This document shows, in pieces, positions 22,743 through 34,560 of a stretch of 64,000 bases of DNA; the stretch's first letter is position 1; each line of letters begins with the position of its first letter. The position numbers and the translations under genes were made by a program. Source of the stretch: Gonatopus flavifemur (Eukaryota > Arthropoda > Insecta > Hymenoptera > Dryinidae). The notes under the pieces were generated by a model that saw only the letters and a list, made by a program, of their open reading frames with translations, was not told where the DNA came from and ran no database searches. The stretch covers positions 22,214,001 to 22,278,000 of the forward strand of contig JAFFJZ010000002.1 of NCBI GenBank assembly GCA_018340375.1, given 5' to 3'.

Positions 22743-23191
22743 GCTGGAAGTTTTTTTTCAAATACGTGCATGAATTGAGTTTCATACACATTTTACATGA
22801 AATTTAATGTAAACTATACCCACTGAGCATTTCTGTTAGAACCTTGCATTAACATTGCATCGATGTTGATGCGATCTTGAAAGTACCTGTTATGAGAATT
22901 ACAGCAGTAATATTACAACATCCAATTACAAGTCAATTGCAGCAATGTTACGTTGTCAGGTGATATTTCAACGATATTTTTGCAAGTTACTTTTGTAATA
23001 TTGCATTTGTAAATTGAAAGACAAGTACTTTCAAGGTCGCATCAATATCGATGCAATGTTAATGCAAGGTTCTAACGGAAATGCTCAGTGGGTAGCATAA
23101 TCTATATTTTTTTCATGTTTTTGTACATTAAATTCAATGTAAAATGCGTATTAACCTGAATTCATGTACGTGATTGAAAAAAACTTCCAGA
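22743..23191. repeat. Outer inverted-repeat element hosting a second element
   Basis: CTGGAAGTTTTTTTTCAA at the left and TTGAAAAAAACTTCCAG at the right are inverted, followed inward by ACGT(G/A)CATGAATT and AATTTAATGTA words. The middle is occupied by the element at 22820-23092. Removing that element joins the two halves of the outer one. Confidence 0.65.
22820..23092. mobile_element. CCCACTGAG fold-back element, nested
   Basis: The ends are CCCACTGAGCATTTC...GAAATGCTCAGTGGG, with TA on both sides (22818-22819 and 23093-23094). The inverted arms extend about 55 bp (GTTAGAACCTTGCATTAAC, then GCATCGAT). 273 bp, non-coding, inserted into the element at 22743-23191. Confidence 0.82.
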
Positions 23192-23270
23192 TATTTCTGA
23201 CAGTGTTGTTGCTATTTATATTAATACCGTCGGCACCACCCATCATTTCAAATAAGTCACATATGCCATA

Positions 23271-23501
23271 CACTGTAGAAAATGATTGTAAAATTTTTCT
23301 CCAAAAAATGGTGGCAGCAAAGTTCTTCCATAGATTTGGTGGACTTATCCTTCATTTTTAGAAGATTCAACACCTATAAAACAAAGTAATACCTCAAAGT
23401 GGCGGAAAATCCCTCATTTTCATTGGAACAACAATTCCCTCACAATGAGGGGATGAAATCCATCAACCGTGTGAAGAAAAACTGCCCACATTTTTACAGT
23501 G
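23271..23501. mobile_element. CACTGTAGAAAA MITE, diverged copy
   Basis: Relative of 21420-21674 (shared AATGGTGGCAGCAAAG and CACAATGAGGGGATGAAATCC). Left flank TA, right flank TC, so the target duplication is imperfect. Confidence 0.65.
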
Positions 23502-24784
23502 TCGAAAATATAAATAAATCATGTGATATGCGGTTAAAAATCAATTTCTGTCTCCTTTCGATAATGCACTAATCAATTCGATAGTTCAGTAACCTAGTGA
23601 AGCTTTCTTTGCTCTACAAGTCCATTCATCCTTTGTGTAGGAGACGTTTTAAAACTTGAAGTAAAATAGAAATATGAGAGGCAAAGGAAAAACAAAGAGT
23701 CAAGAATCCAGCTATGTGGATGGTAGTAATACATTTTAATACACTCGTAATGCATAAACGCCAGCAACTACATTTTTCTCCTCTTTATGCATTTCAAGAA
23801 CACACAGTTATTTCAAAATGTTTTCTTCTTTCGAAACAGCATCTTTAATCTTGCAATGTGAGGCGAAATCTCCTCTCAGAGTTTATCCCCTCACCCCATA
23901 TGGAGGCATATGATGGAATTGGAATCGATGGAAAGTTACATACGAGATGAATTTTTCTACGAAACAGCGTAAGATTTGATTGTAATTATTTTTCAACTGT
24001 TTTGTTCGTTCATCATTGTTTATTGAGTATTTCTGAGAATTATTGAATAGGATTTGCGAGGGCTTGGCCTAATCTTTCGAGAGCTCTCCAGTTCCTCTTA
24101 TCGCATTATGTTATTATTAAGAGTGATTCGATGAAATGAAGTTTGATTATATTTTTTCGGAGAAGTACCAAAGGGATTCGAAGTATCAATATGGCTTTGA
24201 GCGTTCACAAAGTGACCACAAGATTTCAGCACTGGGAGAGGTTCGCAATCACATCTTTGGATTTGCAATGTAAGTTTTGCAAGGTAGCATGGACTGTTTG
24301 GAAGATGAATTTTCGTTTCGCCATCTTCAAGGATTTGTATCTGGCTTAACTGAGCACTGAGAAAAATGATCAGTCGGTAAAACTGAAAAATTTGTAGTTC
24401 TTCCATAATAGTTGCTGCAACAATTTTTTTTTTGTTCGGAATACTGTTGAAGAAGTTAGAGCAATAAGAAATAATTAGTTGTCACAACCAAATTGGACCA
24501 TCTGAAGCCCTGGCCCAAAGCAGGGCCTTGAATCCAAAGAGCTCTACCTCTGGGAGGAATGTTTCATGCCAAATTCATAAGATTGACGTTACCTCGCTAA
24601 CTATCGACCCATCAGCATCTGTCCGTAAAAGCTGTAATAAAGACCCAACCTATTCCCATTCAAAACCAATACACTTTCTATCTTATCCGTTTTCAACGGA
24701 AGTGTCAGTACGGTACCGCACTCTGAAGTCAACCATGAAAATAGAGGGACTCTAAATAGCGTCAAGTGATACTCGAATGATTCC
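23502..24784. other. No gene seen
   Basis: A CACTGAGAAAAATGATC motif near 24356 looks like the end of a CACNG element, but I find no partner. Otherwise nothing is recognisable. Confidence 0.4.
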
Positions 24785-25390
24785 TTGATACAAAACACGC
24801 GTAAGGATTATTGTAATGTGATAAAAAACTTCTTCCCCATCAAACAGTGCCAATTCCCCTCCCGTTCGCTCCAAGTCTTCATTGTTTTTTCTTTTCCTCC
24901 TGCCCCTTCGTATTCCATGTCCTTTCGCTTTCGCTACGTTTTCCTCTCTGACGAAAATCAACGAGGCAATGGAAAGGAGAACCTTTCTAATCGAGAACCA
25001 AAACCAAGCACATCGTGTGACTCTGCTGCGTCCGACAACCGTGTAATTCGCCGACCACGAAAAATCATCGCTGTGGAAAAAACGTCGTACCGCGTGTTCC
25101 GTTAAGAAACGAGACAACGGAGTCGAGAAACGAGGAAAAGAAATCCTTGTTGTCGAACCAGTAAAATTGCTCGTTCGGGAACTATATCTGCTCGATTAAC
25201 CGCCAAATCGATTTCAACAAGAAAAAAGATGACAGGTAGCGTATCTTTGGTTGAAAAGTTGGTAACACGTTTGAAACATTCTAATATTACCTATATATCA
25301 ATCGATTTGAAGTTCGTTTCAATGCTTCGCTTTGAGTTTATAGAGATGGAAAGAAACGTATCTGCGGGAGGTGATTCGATAAATTCATAA
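24785..25390 (+). other. GC-richer, coding-like island, unidentified
   Basis: A frame open from 24785 to 25105 (106 codons) continues in the same frame after one TAA to about 25390. The predicted product is rich in Arg, Lys and Ser (GKENLSNREPKPSTSCDS, then RVIRRPRKII; after the stop, ETRQRSRETRKRNPCC). CpG and GC content are visibly higher than in neighbouring DNA. It may be an exon, a promoter/5' UTR or a decayed gene. A minus-strand frame (24752-25117) overlaps it. I do not recognise a family. Confidence 0.25.
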
Positions 25391-25944
25391 ATCAGGGATA
25401 ATGTAAGAGAATTTATCAATGATGATTAGTAATTGTTCAGACAGAAGCCCAGGCTGAGGTCAATTCGATATTGAATTTATATCGAAGTCAATCTATTCTG
25501 GCATAATGATGATTAATCAAATTGTCTTTCATTTAATTTTTCCCTTTCTTCGTGTGAACTGAGAAGGGAAAATTGAGATCAATTAACTTTTCTCGAGACT
25601 GCTGGATTCTCTGAATGACGGTGGAAAAAAAAAGGATAAACCGAGTAATTCGTTTTGTAATTCGTTTTAATTAAATATAAGCAAAAAATTATCGATACAC
25701 CGATGATTCAATTATGTTGTCTGCATGGGAGTGAGTGTTTTTTGTACATCAACTCTTGCCGAAAATCTATCGAGTTCTTATTGAACTATCATTGAAGCAA
25801 TGGGATATTCTTAGTGTTTTTTAGTCAGGTGTAAACATTGATTTTCATAGCATGAACAGAGGTTTCGCATACGCTTGGTGTTCTTCTCTCCCCATACAGA
25901 TGAAGAGAAGTATACGTCCTAGTAGAAATGCTCTAGTGATCGAC
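25391..25944. other. No gene seen
   Basis: AT-rich. A lone CCTAGTAGAAATGCTCTAGTG near 25918 resembles the end of the CCCTAGYAGAAAT family. Confidence 0.4.
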
Positions 25945-25946
25945 AA

Positions 25947-26965
25947 CCCTAGTAGAAATATAATCAGTTCTCCCTATTACTGATGAGGCACTGATGAGGA
26001 AACGCTAATCAGGAAGAACTGATCATTTACTTATTGGGAACTGATTTGTCTAATATGATTATTAAAATTCATATGAAACTGATCAAATTCTGACAAGTTA
26101 TTGCCTTTATTCGCAAGAAATATTGATAGCGTAAATGTTCATAAAAAATATTCGGTTTAAAAAACATATTGATTGTTATTGAAGTGATATATTGTAATTG
26201 TGAAATTACACATATTTCCGATATGTCTTAACCAAAATTTGAAGTATCCCAAAGAAATTGAATCGAATTGGTTCAGATTATTTGATCCTGGGTTTGCTGT
26301 ATCAAATCGATGAAACCTAACCTCAATAATTATAAAGAGTATATGCACATAACAAAGCTACCTTGGAAATTGTTAGATTTTGTGAGGTTATGGTATAAAA
26401 GGAGATGACGTGTAATATGTATACTTATATTCTTTCTTGTTGTGAAATAATATAGTTTTGTTATTTATTATGAGTAAGTATAGTAGTAACTTGAATATTA
26501 TCTCATGATTGAGGTGGAAACACCATACATATGGTTTGATATATCTTTTTCCCTTGACCAAAACTCCTACATTTTATCTAAGAAAAAGTCTGGGAAAATT
26601 TTTCCTACGGGTTTTGCTGAAAATTTACTTTTTAATCCTTGGAAACATCTTAAACAAAAACATAAATTATTATTTGAGTGAAGAATCATCAATTTAGTGT
26701 TATAATTTCATATCTTCATCGACATAACCTGCATTTTTGTGGGTGATAAATGCTTCGTTAGTTACTCGCAAATAACTCATCAACTACCGATCAGTCCCTC
26801 ATCAGTTACTCGCTCATATCTGCTCAGTTTCTTCAATCAGTTTCTGATTAGTCAGAGCGTTACACCCCTTGTCGGAAACTTGTAAGTTTCCTGATCAGTC
26901 CCTGATCAGTCGAATGGAAAACTGATCAGTGCCTCATCATTTGCTAGAGAAAATTTCTACTAGGG
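25947..26965. mobile_element. CCCTAGTAGAAAT element with TGATCA words
   Basis: The terminal CCCTAGTAGAAAT is inverted at the right as ATTTCTACTAGGG. AA flanks both sides (25945-25946 and 26966-26967). The first 150 and last 200 bp hold TGATCA(GT) words on both strands; the roughly 650-bp centre is AT-rich without them. 1019 bp. The 62-codon frame inside has no domain. Confidence 0.7.
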
Positions 26966-26967
26966 AA

Positions 26968-27978
26968 GCTTTGTAACGCTTAACTAGCCAAAATGTATTG
27001 AATCGTCGAAGCAACGATTCAAAAGCGTTTTTTCCAATTATTTCATGATGGTTTTGGTCATCAGTGGTATTCGATTCATTATTTTTTCTAATTCTTTGGA
27101 TTTTCCAAAGTATTCTCAGAGATTTGCTATTCAATATTATCGGAATTTTTCCATCAGACAAAAATATTCCCGTCGTAGATATTTTGTATAAATCGTACTC
27201 GATGTGACAATTTTAAGAGCCCCAGAAAATCAAACGCCACAATGTTCCTAACCTTATTGTCGATCATGAAAAGAATAGAAGACAGATACACAAGAATGAT
27301 GATTCAATACTAAGAAAGAATCAGCTTTTGTCTTGCATAGAGTAAGCAGAAATTGAGAGAAAAATCTGTTCAATGGAGCTTATAGAGAATGGGAAAACTA
27401 AACCGATCAACGTTAGAGTGCAAAGCAGTGAGGCTTTCGTCAACCTCCATTCGAGAGCTTTGATCGCTCGGCCGAATGCCGATTCTTCACTGCACGGTAT
27501 GTGTCCGTGTATGAGTGTAAAAGAGATTAAGGGACTGGACAAAGCATGGTGGACTTGGATATAGAAAATAAAATAATATTTCACATCGAACGTGTACAAT
27601 GTACGGTATTTTTGTACAGAATAAATATCAGAAAAAATCGCTCTTTGTTGAATAATTTTAAATGGGGGGTATCCTTCATGCTGATTTATCGCCAGGACGT
27701 AGCAGGATTGCAATTTCAGAGAAAGGAGTGTTTCTATCGAATATCGTAGAAACATTTTTGCAATACATAAATCGGCAAATTGATTTCCATGCAGCTCGAA
27801 TGTATTCTATTCTATAAATATTTAATTCTTCAAATCAAAGTTGAATAATCTCTAAGCGGTGCTATGTTTTTAATACACACCCTGGTTACAAAAAATCCAT
27901 AGAATCTGACAGAATGAAATTCAATGCGATTTGGTCAGAACATTGTGCAAGATTCAATGAGATTTGGCAGGATTCAAT
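26968..27978. other. No gene called
   Basis: Opposing frames at 27321-27755 (minus, 144 codons) and 27373-27564 (plus) lie in a slightly more GC-rich patch, but neither shows a recognisable domain. I leave them uncalled. Words GTCAGAACATTGTGCAAGATT at 27936 recur at 28313, on either side of the next element. Confidence 0.35.
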
Positions 27979-27980
27979 CA

Positions 27981-28246
27981 CACGGAGAAAAAGGTATCTT
28001 AAAAAGTACCATAATTTATGGATTTTCTGCGCTAGTCTGACCGAGTCTAAATATTTACCTGAAAAAACCTCTAAAAGTACCATAATGTCTTGGACTTTTA
28101 TACGGAAGGTACCATACTTATTTCAAAAAGTCCAAGAAATTATGGTACTTTTAGAGATTCATGCAAGTGAATATTCCGACTCGGGTCAGACCAGCGCTGA
28201 AAATCCATAAATTATGGTATTTTTCAAGATATCTGTTTTCTCAGTG
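27981..28246. mobile_element. 266-bp CACGGAGAAAA fold-back MITE
   Basis: The ends are CACGGAGAAAAAGG and the inverse of CACTGAGAAAACAG. CA flanks both sides (27979-27980 and 28247-28248). The arms include AAAAGTACCATAATTTATGG and its inverse, with an inner pair AAGTACCATAATGTCTTGG. Same family as 60046-60280. Confidence 0.78.
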
Positions 28247-28478
28247 CAGAATTACATGGAAAAAATACACTCATCTGATTAAATCTCATTGAAAATGAGT
28301 GAATAGGGTTTGGTCAGAACATTGTACAAGATTCAATGAGATTCGGCGAGAATTAATGGGTTTGTTCAAGCAGGGCATTTGCCTGTCATTGATTTCGAAT
28401 CAATTCCTATTCCACTCAGTTTAAGATACCGCTGTTGATACAATCCAATATTGAATGCAGTGAAATGAGCTCACCGAT

Positions 28479-29893
28479 CCCGAAATGAACATGAAGCTCC
28501 GACAAACGTTCAGAATAAATCAACATAGATCAACCTGAAGCTCCGTTGCAGCCAAGTTTTAGATTCTTAAGCGTTTTACAAAGTTTGGATGAACATTTGA
28601 ATGTCCGCTTGAAGATGGTTTCAAGAAAGGTTCATGAAACGTTGATTAAAGGTTCTCCGGAGATTCATTAGAGTTTCAATTGAGCATGTTTTACACGGAG
28701 AGAAATTTGATGGTTGAAAGTGGTAAAATACGTAGGTACATATCATCATCAAAATTGGTGAACTGAAACTATTGGGAATGGCTTGGACATAAAATTATCA
28801 CGATGGTAAACTCCACTTTGTCAAAAATTTCAAAATTTCTTCAGGAAAACTAACATAGGTAATATTGATGATTCCAGGCAGTGCTATAATACTTTTTACC
28901 ATCAGCGATCGTGATGTTTCTTCACACTTTATTTCAAGATTCTCGCAAGCAACAGCTCTGAAAATCGAAGCCAAGGCAATCATTTTCACCATGAATGATG
29001 GTCGTATCATTCACTGAAATAAAAAAAACAATTTACTTGCAAAAACATATTTTCAGGCGCATTTGTTAGTTCATGTTGTCCAACCTTCGAGTTATTACCA
29101 CCATATTTGTTGATTGCAATCACGTTATTTTTAATACATTCTTGAGTACAGTTTATAATGAAAAATCCTAATTACGCGGAGGGGATTTGAACTTAAGAAT
29201 AATGTACTTATATCTACCTATAAACCTTACGATTAAAGCTGCTTTGCTACGCTCGCACTTATGAATTTGTTGTTTTGAAGTTTCATTGAAAGACTAAACG
29301 AGGAAACCTAAACTGAACAACTTGTTGTGTGCGATAATTGTAAGAAAATCTCGAGCGCTGTTGGAAAATATTACCATTAGCGGTTGTATTATACCGATCC
29401 ATCATTGGTAGTAAATGTGATTCGTGGCTTTCAAAATTCACAATAGTTGTTCAAACAAAATCTATTATTGTCGCGTGGTGATAATTTTCATTAGGAAAAG
29501 GTATTTATTTCGTTTGTTCATAGTTGTTGTTACCAAAATATATTTTCTCACGCTGAATCTTCATTTTTACCACCGTAGCTGACGATTATTTACTACGTGC
29601 GTATAAAATAATACACTTAGGTTACAAATTACTGTCAATATTTTACAATAATACTAGTTTATGATAAAAAATAGTAATTTTGATAATCAAATTTTTCTCC
29701 GTGTAGAGGGGATTTTAATTATAATTATAATTCCCTTCATCGTTCATTCCCTCGTGAAAAAAACTTATATTGAAGAGTTGGAACTCCAGCAAATCTCCGG
29801 TGAATCTTCCCAAACTTGAGCTCCAACGGAGCTTGGGTTTGATCTATGATGATCTATTCTGAACGTTTGTCAGAGCTTCATGTTGTCTTCGGG
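28479..29893. mobile_element. CCCGAA TIR element, split by a nested insertion
   Basis: The ends are CCCGAAATGAACATGAAGCTC and the inverse of CCCGAAGACAACATGAAGCTC. AT flanks both sides (28477-28478 and 29894-29895). GAACGTTC and GAGCTC-like words recur. Its own sequence is about 400 bp; the rest is the element at 28694-29703. A fragment of the same family is at 54713-54840. Confidence 0.72.
28694..29703. mobile_element. 1.0-kb CACGGAG element, nested
   Basis: The ends are CACGGAGAGAAATTTGAT and the inverse of CACGGAGAAAAATTTGAT. TA flanks both sides (28692-28693 and 29704-29705). The interior repeats ACCAT(T/C)AGCG and TAGTAATTT-like words and lacks a long frame. Inserted in 28479-29893. Confidence 0.75.
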
Positions 29894-29895
29894 AT

Positions 29896-31260
29896 TCAAT
29901 CGATTAGATTTTCGAATACAATTTCTAATAAATTTCAATCAGTAATGATGATTCAAATCTATCTTTGCTAAATGTATGAATATCATAAGGATGTATCCAG
30001 TCCCTGTTTTCATCATAAAAATGAATACAACGGAGAGGAATGACGATTGAAGCGAGTGAAAGCGAATGAAGATGTATAAGAGCAGAAGAAAAATGTACAT
30101 CCACAGTCATTCATTCGGCCATTGCAACAGCATTGACGGGGGGTGTATTAATCCGTAATGGTGAAACGATTATTCAGACTTGCATGTGGACCCTAGAGCC
30201 AAGCGCTGACAGTCGCACGCACAACCTGCGCGTGATTAATAATCATCGATGATACATGTACGTTAATACCGTACATATCGCTATAGAGTGATACCGCTAT
30301 CTTAAACGCTATCCAATTGTGAATATTTTATATTCGCTTTGTGAATATCAATACATCGATATGACTCGATGCTGAAATCGCTAAAAATATCCCGATACAA
30401 AGATTTCAAGATCATCACATCTCTATTAACCGGAATTAACCATTGAAATACTAAAAAATTATTGAAATATATATTTTTTCGATTATGCACTCAAGAACAT
30501 TTCTCATGAAGAAGGTAGAGAGGCATTTTATTACTCTTTACGTAGCGTAATGTTATGAATATGCGCATACATACAATGCATCTCTGTAATATAGAAAAGA
30601 AGAGAGTGTGAAAGGGACGAGAATGAATTATTTGTTGTCTCTTGCACTCTGCATCCCCAGACACTGACAACAGTCTGTCCTGTCTACCTTGCCGACGACC
30701 CTCTGCCGTTGACACTGTCATCCATAAAGCTCGTCCAACCACGACTGACGTACGCGCTATAAATGTGCAAGTGCAAACATATGCATGTGAAGTCGTTTCT
30801 TAATCTGTTATTCCATAATTTCATAAAGGAGACTATAAAAATTTATATAATGCACACATTTTGTAAATTAAATAGAATCGTGGAATATCATTAATTCCGG
30901 TTATTCAAATTCAAACTCGTTAATTAAAATTTAACCAGTTTACGTGAGTCGTTTTAACGGACCTGTTTCATCTTCCTTCATATTTTTCATACTCGAATGG
31001 AAAAGGGATGATGGATCGAGGGAAAAATATACCCATGCTACGTGGTGTAGACCATAATGGGTTTTTTTTTGTTTTTGAAACGTTCCGTCGACTTCATTAT
31101 CAATAATTGTCTCGCATCATTGAAGTATACTGTGTTTCAATTTTTATAAGCTCCCAAAATGATATTCCGTTCAGTTTTGATGGGCGAAAGTCGAGATTAA
31201 TTATGATTGACAATTGTTTATTGTCTATCAATTTGATTCATGTATCTCAATTTCCCCGTA
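29896..31260. other. No gene seen
   Basis: Single-copy-looking DNA. 30100-30300 has homeodomain-like words (GATTAATAATCATCGATGAT), and a TATAAA occurs at about 30760. Neither is enough for a call. Confidence 0.35.
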
Positions 31261-31265
31261 CAGGA

Positions 31266-31813
31266 AGCCCAGTCATGAAACACAGTTGATGAGCGGCCAA
31301 CATGTGGCTCGGGTTCTCCATTGCTGGCCGAGATATGACCCATCACTGAGTTTATTTTTCGTCAATACTGAGCCCATTACCGTCCCTTGTGAAAATATTT
31401 CTACGCCAAATTACGCCAATCTACGTCCCATAGCTTGGCATAGTTTTACGTAATTAGGCATAGACAAAAATATGAATATCCGTGCCGAAAATACGCGAAA
31501 TTGAAGCAGGGGAGTAGGAATATGTAAATTTGGTGTACAAAGTCCGGGAGTTTATGCCATTTTACGTATTTCTACACCTTTTTACGCCACAGTATACGGG
31601 TAAAACTCTTGGTCATAGATTGGCGTACTTTGATGTAGAAGTGCGTTGAATTTTCTACGTTTTTTTTACGAAAGTGTCCGAAATGCAGTATTTGGGCGTA
31701 GTTTTTGGCGTAGAAATATTGTCACAAGGGGTACGATTGGTTACGGTTATGGCCCAGACATGAGCTACTATTGAGCTAATGGTAAAACTCTGTTGAGGGC
31801 CTTAGCATGACTG
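31266..31813. repeat. GGCCAA-word element, split by a nested insertion
   Basis: CCCAGTCATGAAACACAG at the left and CTCAACAG..CAGTCATG-type words inverted at the right. GGCCAAC, GGCCGA and GGCCC words recur on both sides of the inserted element at 31384-31730. Boundaries are approximate. Confidence 0.5.
31384..31730. mobile_element. CCCTTGTGA element with TACGCC words, nested
   Basis: The terminal CCCTTGTGAAAATATTTCTA is inverted at the right with one change. GT flanks both sides (31382-31383 and 31731-31732). TACGCC and its complement GGCGTA recur across 347 bp. Non-coding. Confidence 0.75.
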
Positions 31814-31912
31814 TGATTCTTGAAACATGCTCAGTCAAAGTCGAATTTGTCTTACTCGCATTGCCTGAGATTTTCATGCGATCCTGATTCGATATTATCC
31901 ATCAATAATTAT

Positions 31913-32030
31913 TAGGGGTGTACGAACCTTGAACTTTTCAGTCGAACCGAACTTGAATCGAACTCCAAATTTTCCCAGTCGAACTGAACCGAACTTTAAA
32001 TATATTTTTCAAGTTGAACCGACCTTTGTA
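31913..32030. repeat. CGAACCGAAC-word repeat with hAT-like end
   Basis: TAGGGGTGTACGAACC at 31913 resembles hAT element ends. It is followed by several CGAAC(C/T)GAAC words. I find no right end, so it is probably a truncated copy. Confidence 0.4.
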
Positions 32031-33616
32031 ATTTCGCACCTACTTCCAACGTTTAAAACGTCTAATCGCAAAGCCAAAACTAAATTAGAAATACATTTAT
32101 GAAAACATAATCTATCATGAATTCATTTTTTAAAGTGAAGTTTCATATGCAGCATGTTCCCGAGTCGAAAAATTGTAATACTTTTTGAAGCCTAATCAAC
32201 TCCGTAATACGCAACGATTCAGAGTTTAATTGGGTCGAAAGAAGGTTGACATCAGGTTGAATGAGAATGTTAAAAGCAAGATCAGGTTGAGAAAAAGGCA
32301 AGTTCAGGGCGGGAAATGAAATCAAACCTGATTTACTCCGTAATACGCAACGAATCAGAGCTAAATGAAGTTTCATTTTGTTGAGATTAATTATTTCGCA
32401 CTTCAAATTTGGCGCGCTCACAAACCCAACCTTTGTAACCTACCCTTGCACTCAAAGCTAAATCAGTGATTAAAATCGATTGTATTCCCGATCACTTAGA
32501 ATACACCTTCTTCTATGTTCACCTTTCGAGCAAGCAAGTGTAGTCGTGCCTTGAAAGACACGAGTCAGCTATTACCTATTCAGATACGAATGTGCAATTA
32601 TTATTTTGTATTACGTGAGAAAATTTATTTGTAGTTTGAAACTACAGTTGTGGTATGTCAAAGCTAAATAGAAATACAAAAGGTATGTAAGACTAATGCA
32701 TAACCTCACTTGCCAACACGTGGCGAACTCAACTTAAGTAATTATATTTTCTTGTTGTAGGCGCCTATTTTGTTCCTTTTGATAAATAGAAATTCAATTG
32801 TAATTTCTCGTTTCACTATTGAATACGAAATTACAAACTCGAAGAAGGCTGAATTTATTTGATTTATTTCAAACATCGGTACCTCAGGAATCCAAAAATT
32901 TACGATATATTTTGTGACTCGGTTTGCAGTATTAAAACAGTCTACCTTAGTAGGACCAAAAGTACGTCAAACATTTTGAGAATGTTTATTAAACGTTTGG
33001 GTAATAATCTTTTATCGCTGCAGCCAAATAAATTGGCTGTTAAATTTCTGCTGCGGCAGCTAGGGCTTCGCACGAGACTCGCGTCAAAGAAAGATAAAAT
33101 AGTTACCAATAATTATTTCAATCTCTTGAAATATCAAGACGATTAAGATAATTTGAGAGTACAAATAGAATCCACGGAATGTGGTGGAACCTTGATCATT
33201 CAAACAAAATTAGCAGAGATACATGTCGAAATATGCAACGAGACCTGCACCGAGACCGATACCGAGACTAGTTCCGAGACTGAGAGAATATCTTCGTTAT
33301 CCTCTGCGATGAAATCGGAATTCCATGTGATTTTGTTACAACCTAGGTAGAAGCTTGATTCCGTTCAAAATTTTTGTGTCTCAAATTTTCAGAACAGTAA
33401 ATATAGATCATTTTTCAATTTGAGACAAGAGGCTCATGCGAAACCCTAGCGGCAGTTACATTTCTTGCTACTGCTGCTGTGGCTAAGTGAATAATTGTGA
33501 CAGCTTAAAAATAGCTCCCGTAGTCAATTTTCCGCTATCCAAATGATAGCTAATTATCCTTTTCCGTGTACATATTATTAAACTCACCATGCATGGCAAA
33601 TCAATATCTTGCCACC
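32031..33616. other. No gene seen
   Basis: A direct repeat, CTCCGTAATACGCAACGA(T/A)TCAGAG, occurs near 32200 and 32336. The frame at 32859-33146 has no recognisable domain. The frame at 33153-33350 contains a Thr/Glu-rich simple repeat (ETCTETDTETSSETE). Confidence 0.4.
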
Positions 33617-34036
33617 CTTGGACCCAGTGTTGCAAAACCTCCCGATTTATCGGAAGATCTCCCGATTTCTGTCCTTGTTTCCCGAAATACCGATTTCCGG
33701 CTGCATTTTAACGATTTTCTGATCAATTCAACAAAATCTACCGCTTTTCTGGCTCATTCAAAAATTTTTCGTTTTTCCCAGTAGGAATATCAGTTTTCAG
33801 CCTGTTTTCATCAAAGGCTAGTTATATCAAAATCTTAATTTCAAAAAATTCCATAGAAAGACTGAATTTATCCATATTGAAGAGACAGTTTTCAATTTAG
33901 GGCAAAATTAGCATTGAATACGTATATTGTGAGTGGGAATCTTAGAGCATATATTAGTGGAGCAAGCATTCCATATCAAAATAGTGTTGGAAGACGGTCT
34001 CGTCTGTGCGAACAGAAAGAACAATAAAGGGCCTTT

Positions 34037-34145
34037 TTCATGGCAGCTTCAGCATCAAGCGTCAACATTGGAAGAACAGAGAGAACCTGTTGGACCACTC
34101 GTTTCTTCCAATGTTGACGCTTGATGCAGAAGCTCCCATGAAATG
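34037..34145. repeat. Hairpin inside the hAT element
   Basis: CATGGCAGCTTCAGCATCAAG and the following CGTCAACATTGGAAGAA are inverted about 35 bp later, giving arms of about 40 bp. Confidence 0.7.
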
Positions 34146-34318
34146 GTACCTATAGGCTGGCCTTCCATGGACCGCAATTTCTAGGGAACGGAACGGAATC
34201 CGAAGATTCCGGAAAGACAAAGACATTCACCTCCTCAGTTTTTATTGTTTACAGCTATCGCTTTTTATTCGTTTGACGGTCATTTCATTGACTCGTTCTC
34301 TCTAGTATAATATCTCTA

Positions 34319-34560
34319 CACTGAGAGAGAAAATTTCCGGGAACAATAAAATATTTAGTTGAATAGTCGCCATAAAATACTTAATTGATTTGAATAAACT
34401 TTCATTAACTCAATTAAATAACTGTTCCCATTGATGAAATATTTAATAGCATATTAAATATTTGTTTGATTGAATGAATATTTAATCGAGTCAATGAAAA
34501 TTTATTCAAATCAATTTATTATTTTATGGCGACTATTCAATTAAATTTTTTCTCTCAGTG
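34319..34560. mobile_element. 242-bp CACTGAGAGA fold-back MITE
   Basis: The ends are CACTGAGAGAGAAAA...TTTTTTCTCTCAGTG, with TA on both sides (34317-34318 and 34561-34562). Arms of about 100 bp include AATAGTCGCCATAAAAT and its inverse. Non-coding, nested in the hAT element. Confidence 0.85.

Noticed and set aside
27321..27755. 144-codon minus-strand frame
   Set aside because: No recognisable domain, no splice or promoter context, and it overlaps an opposing frame. I could not support a gene.
33153..33350. Thr/Glu-rich frame resembling a low-complexity protein
   Set aside because: It is a short simple-sequence tract (GAGACC/GATACC repeats) with no surrounding gene structure.
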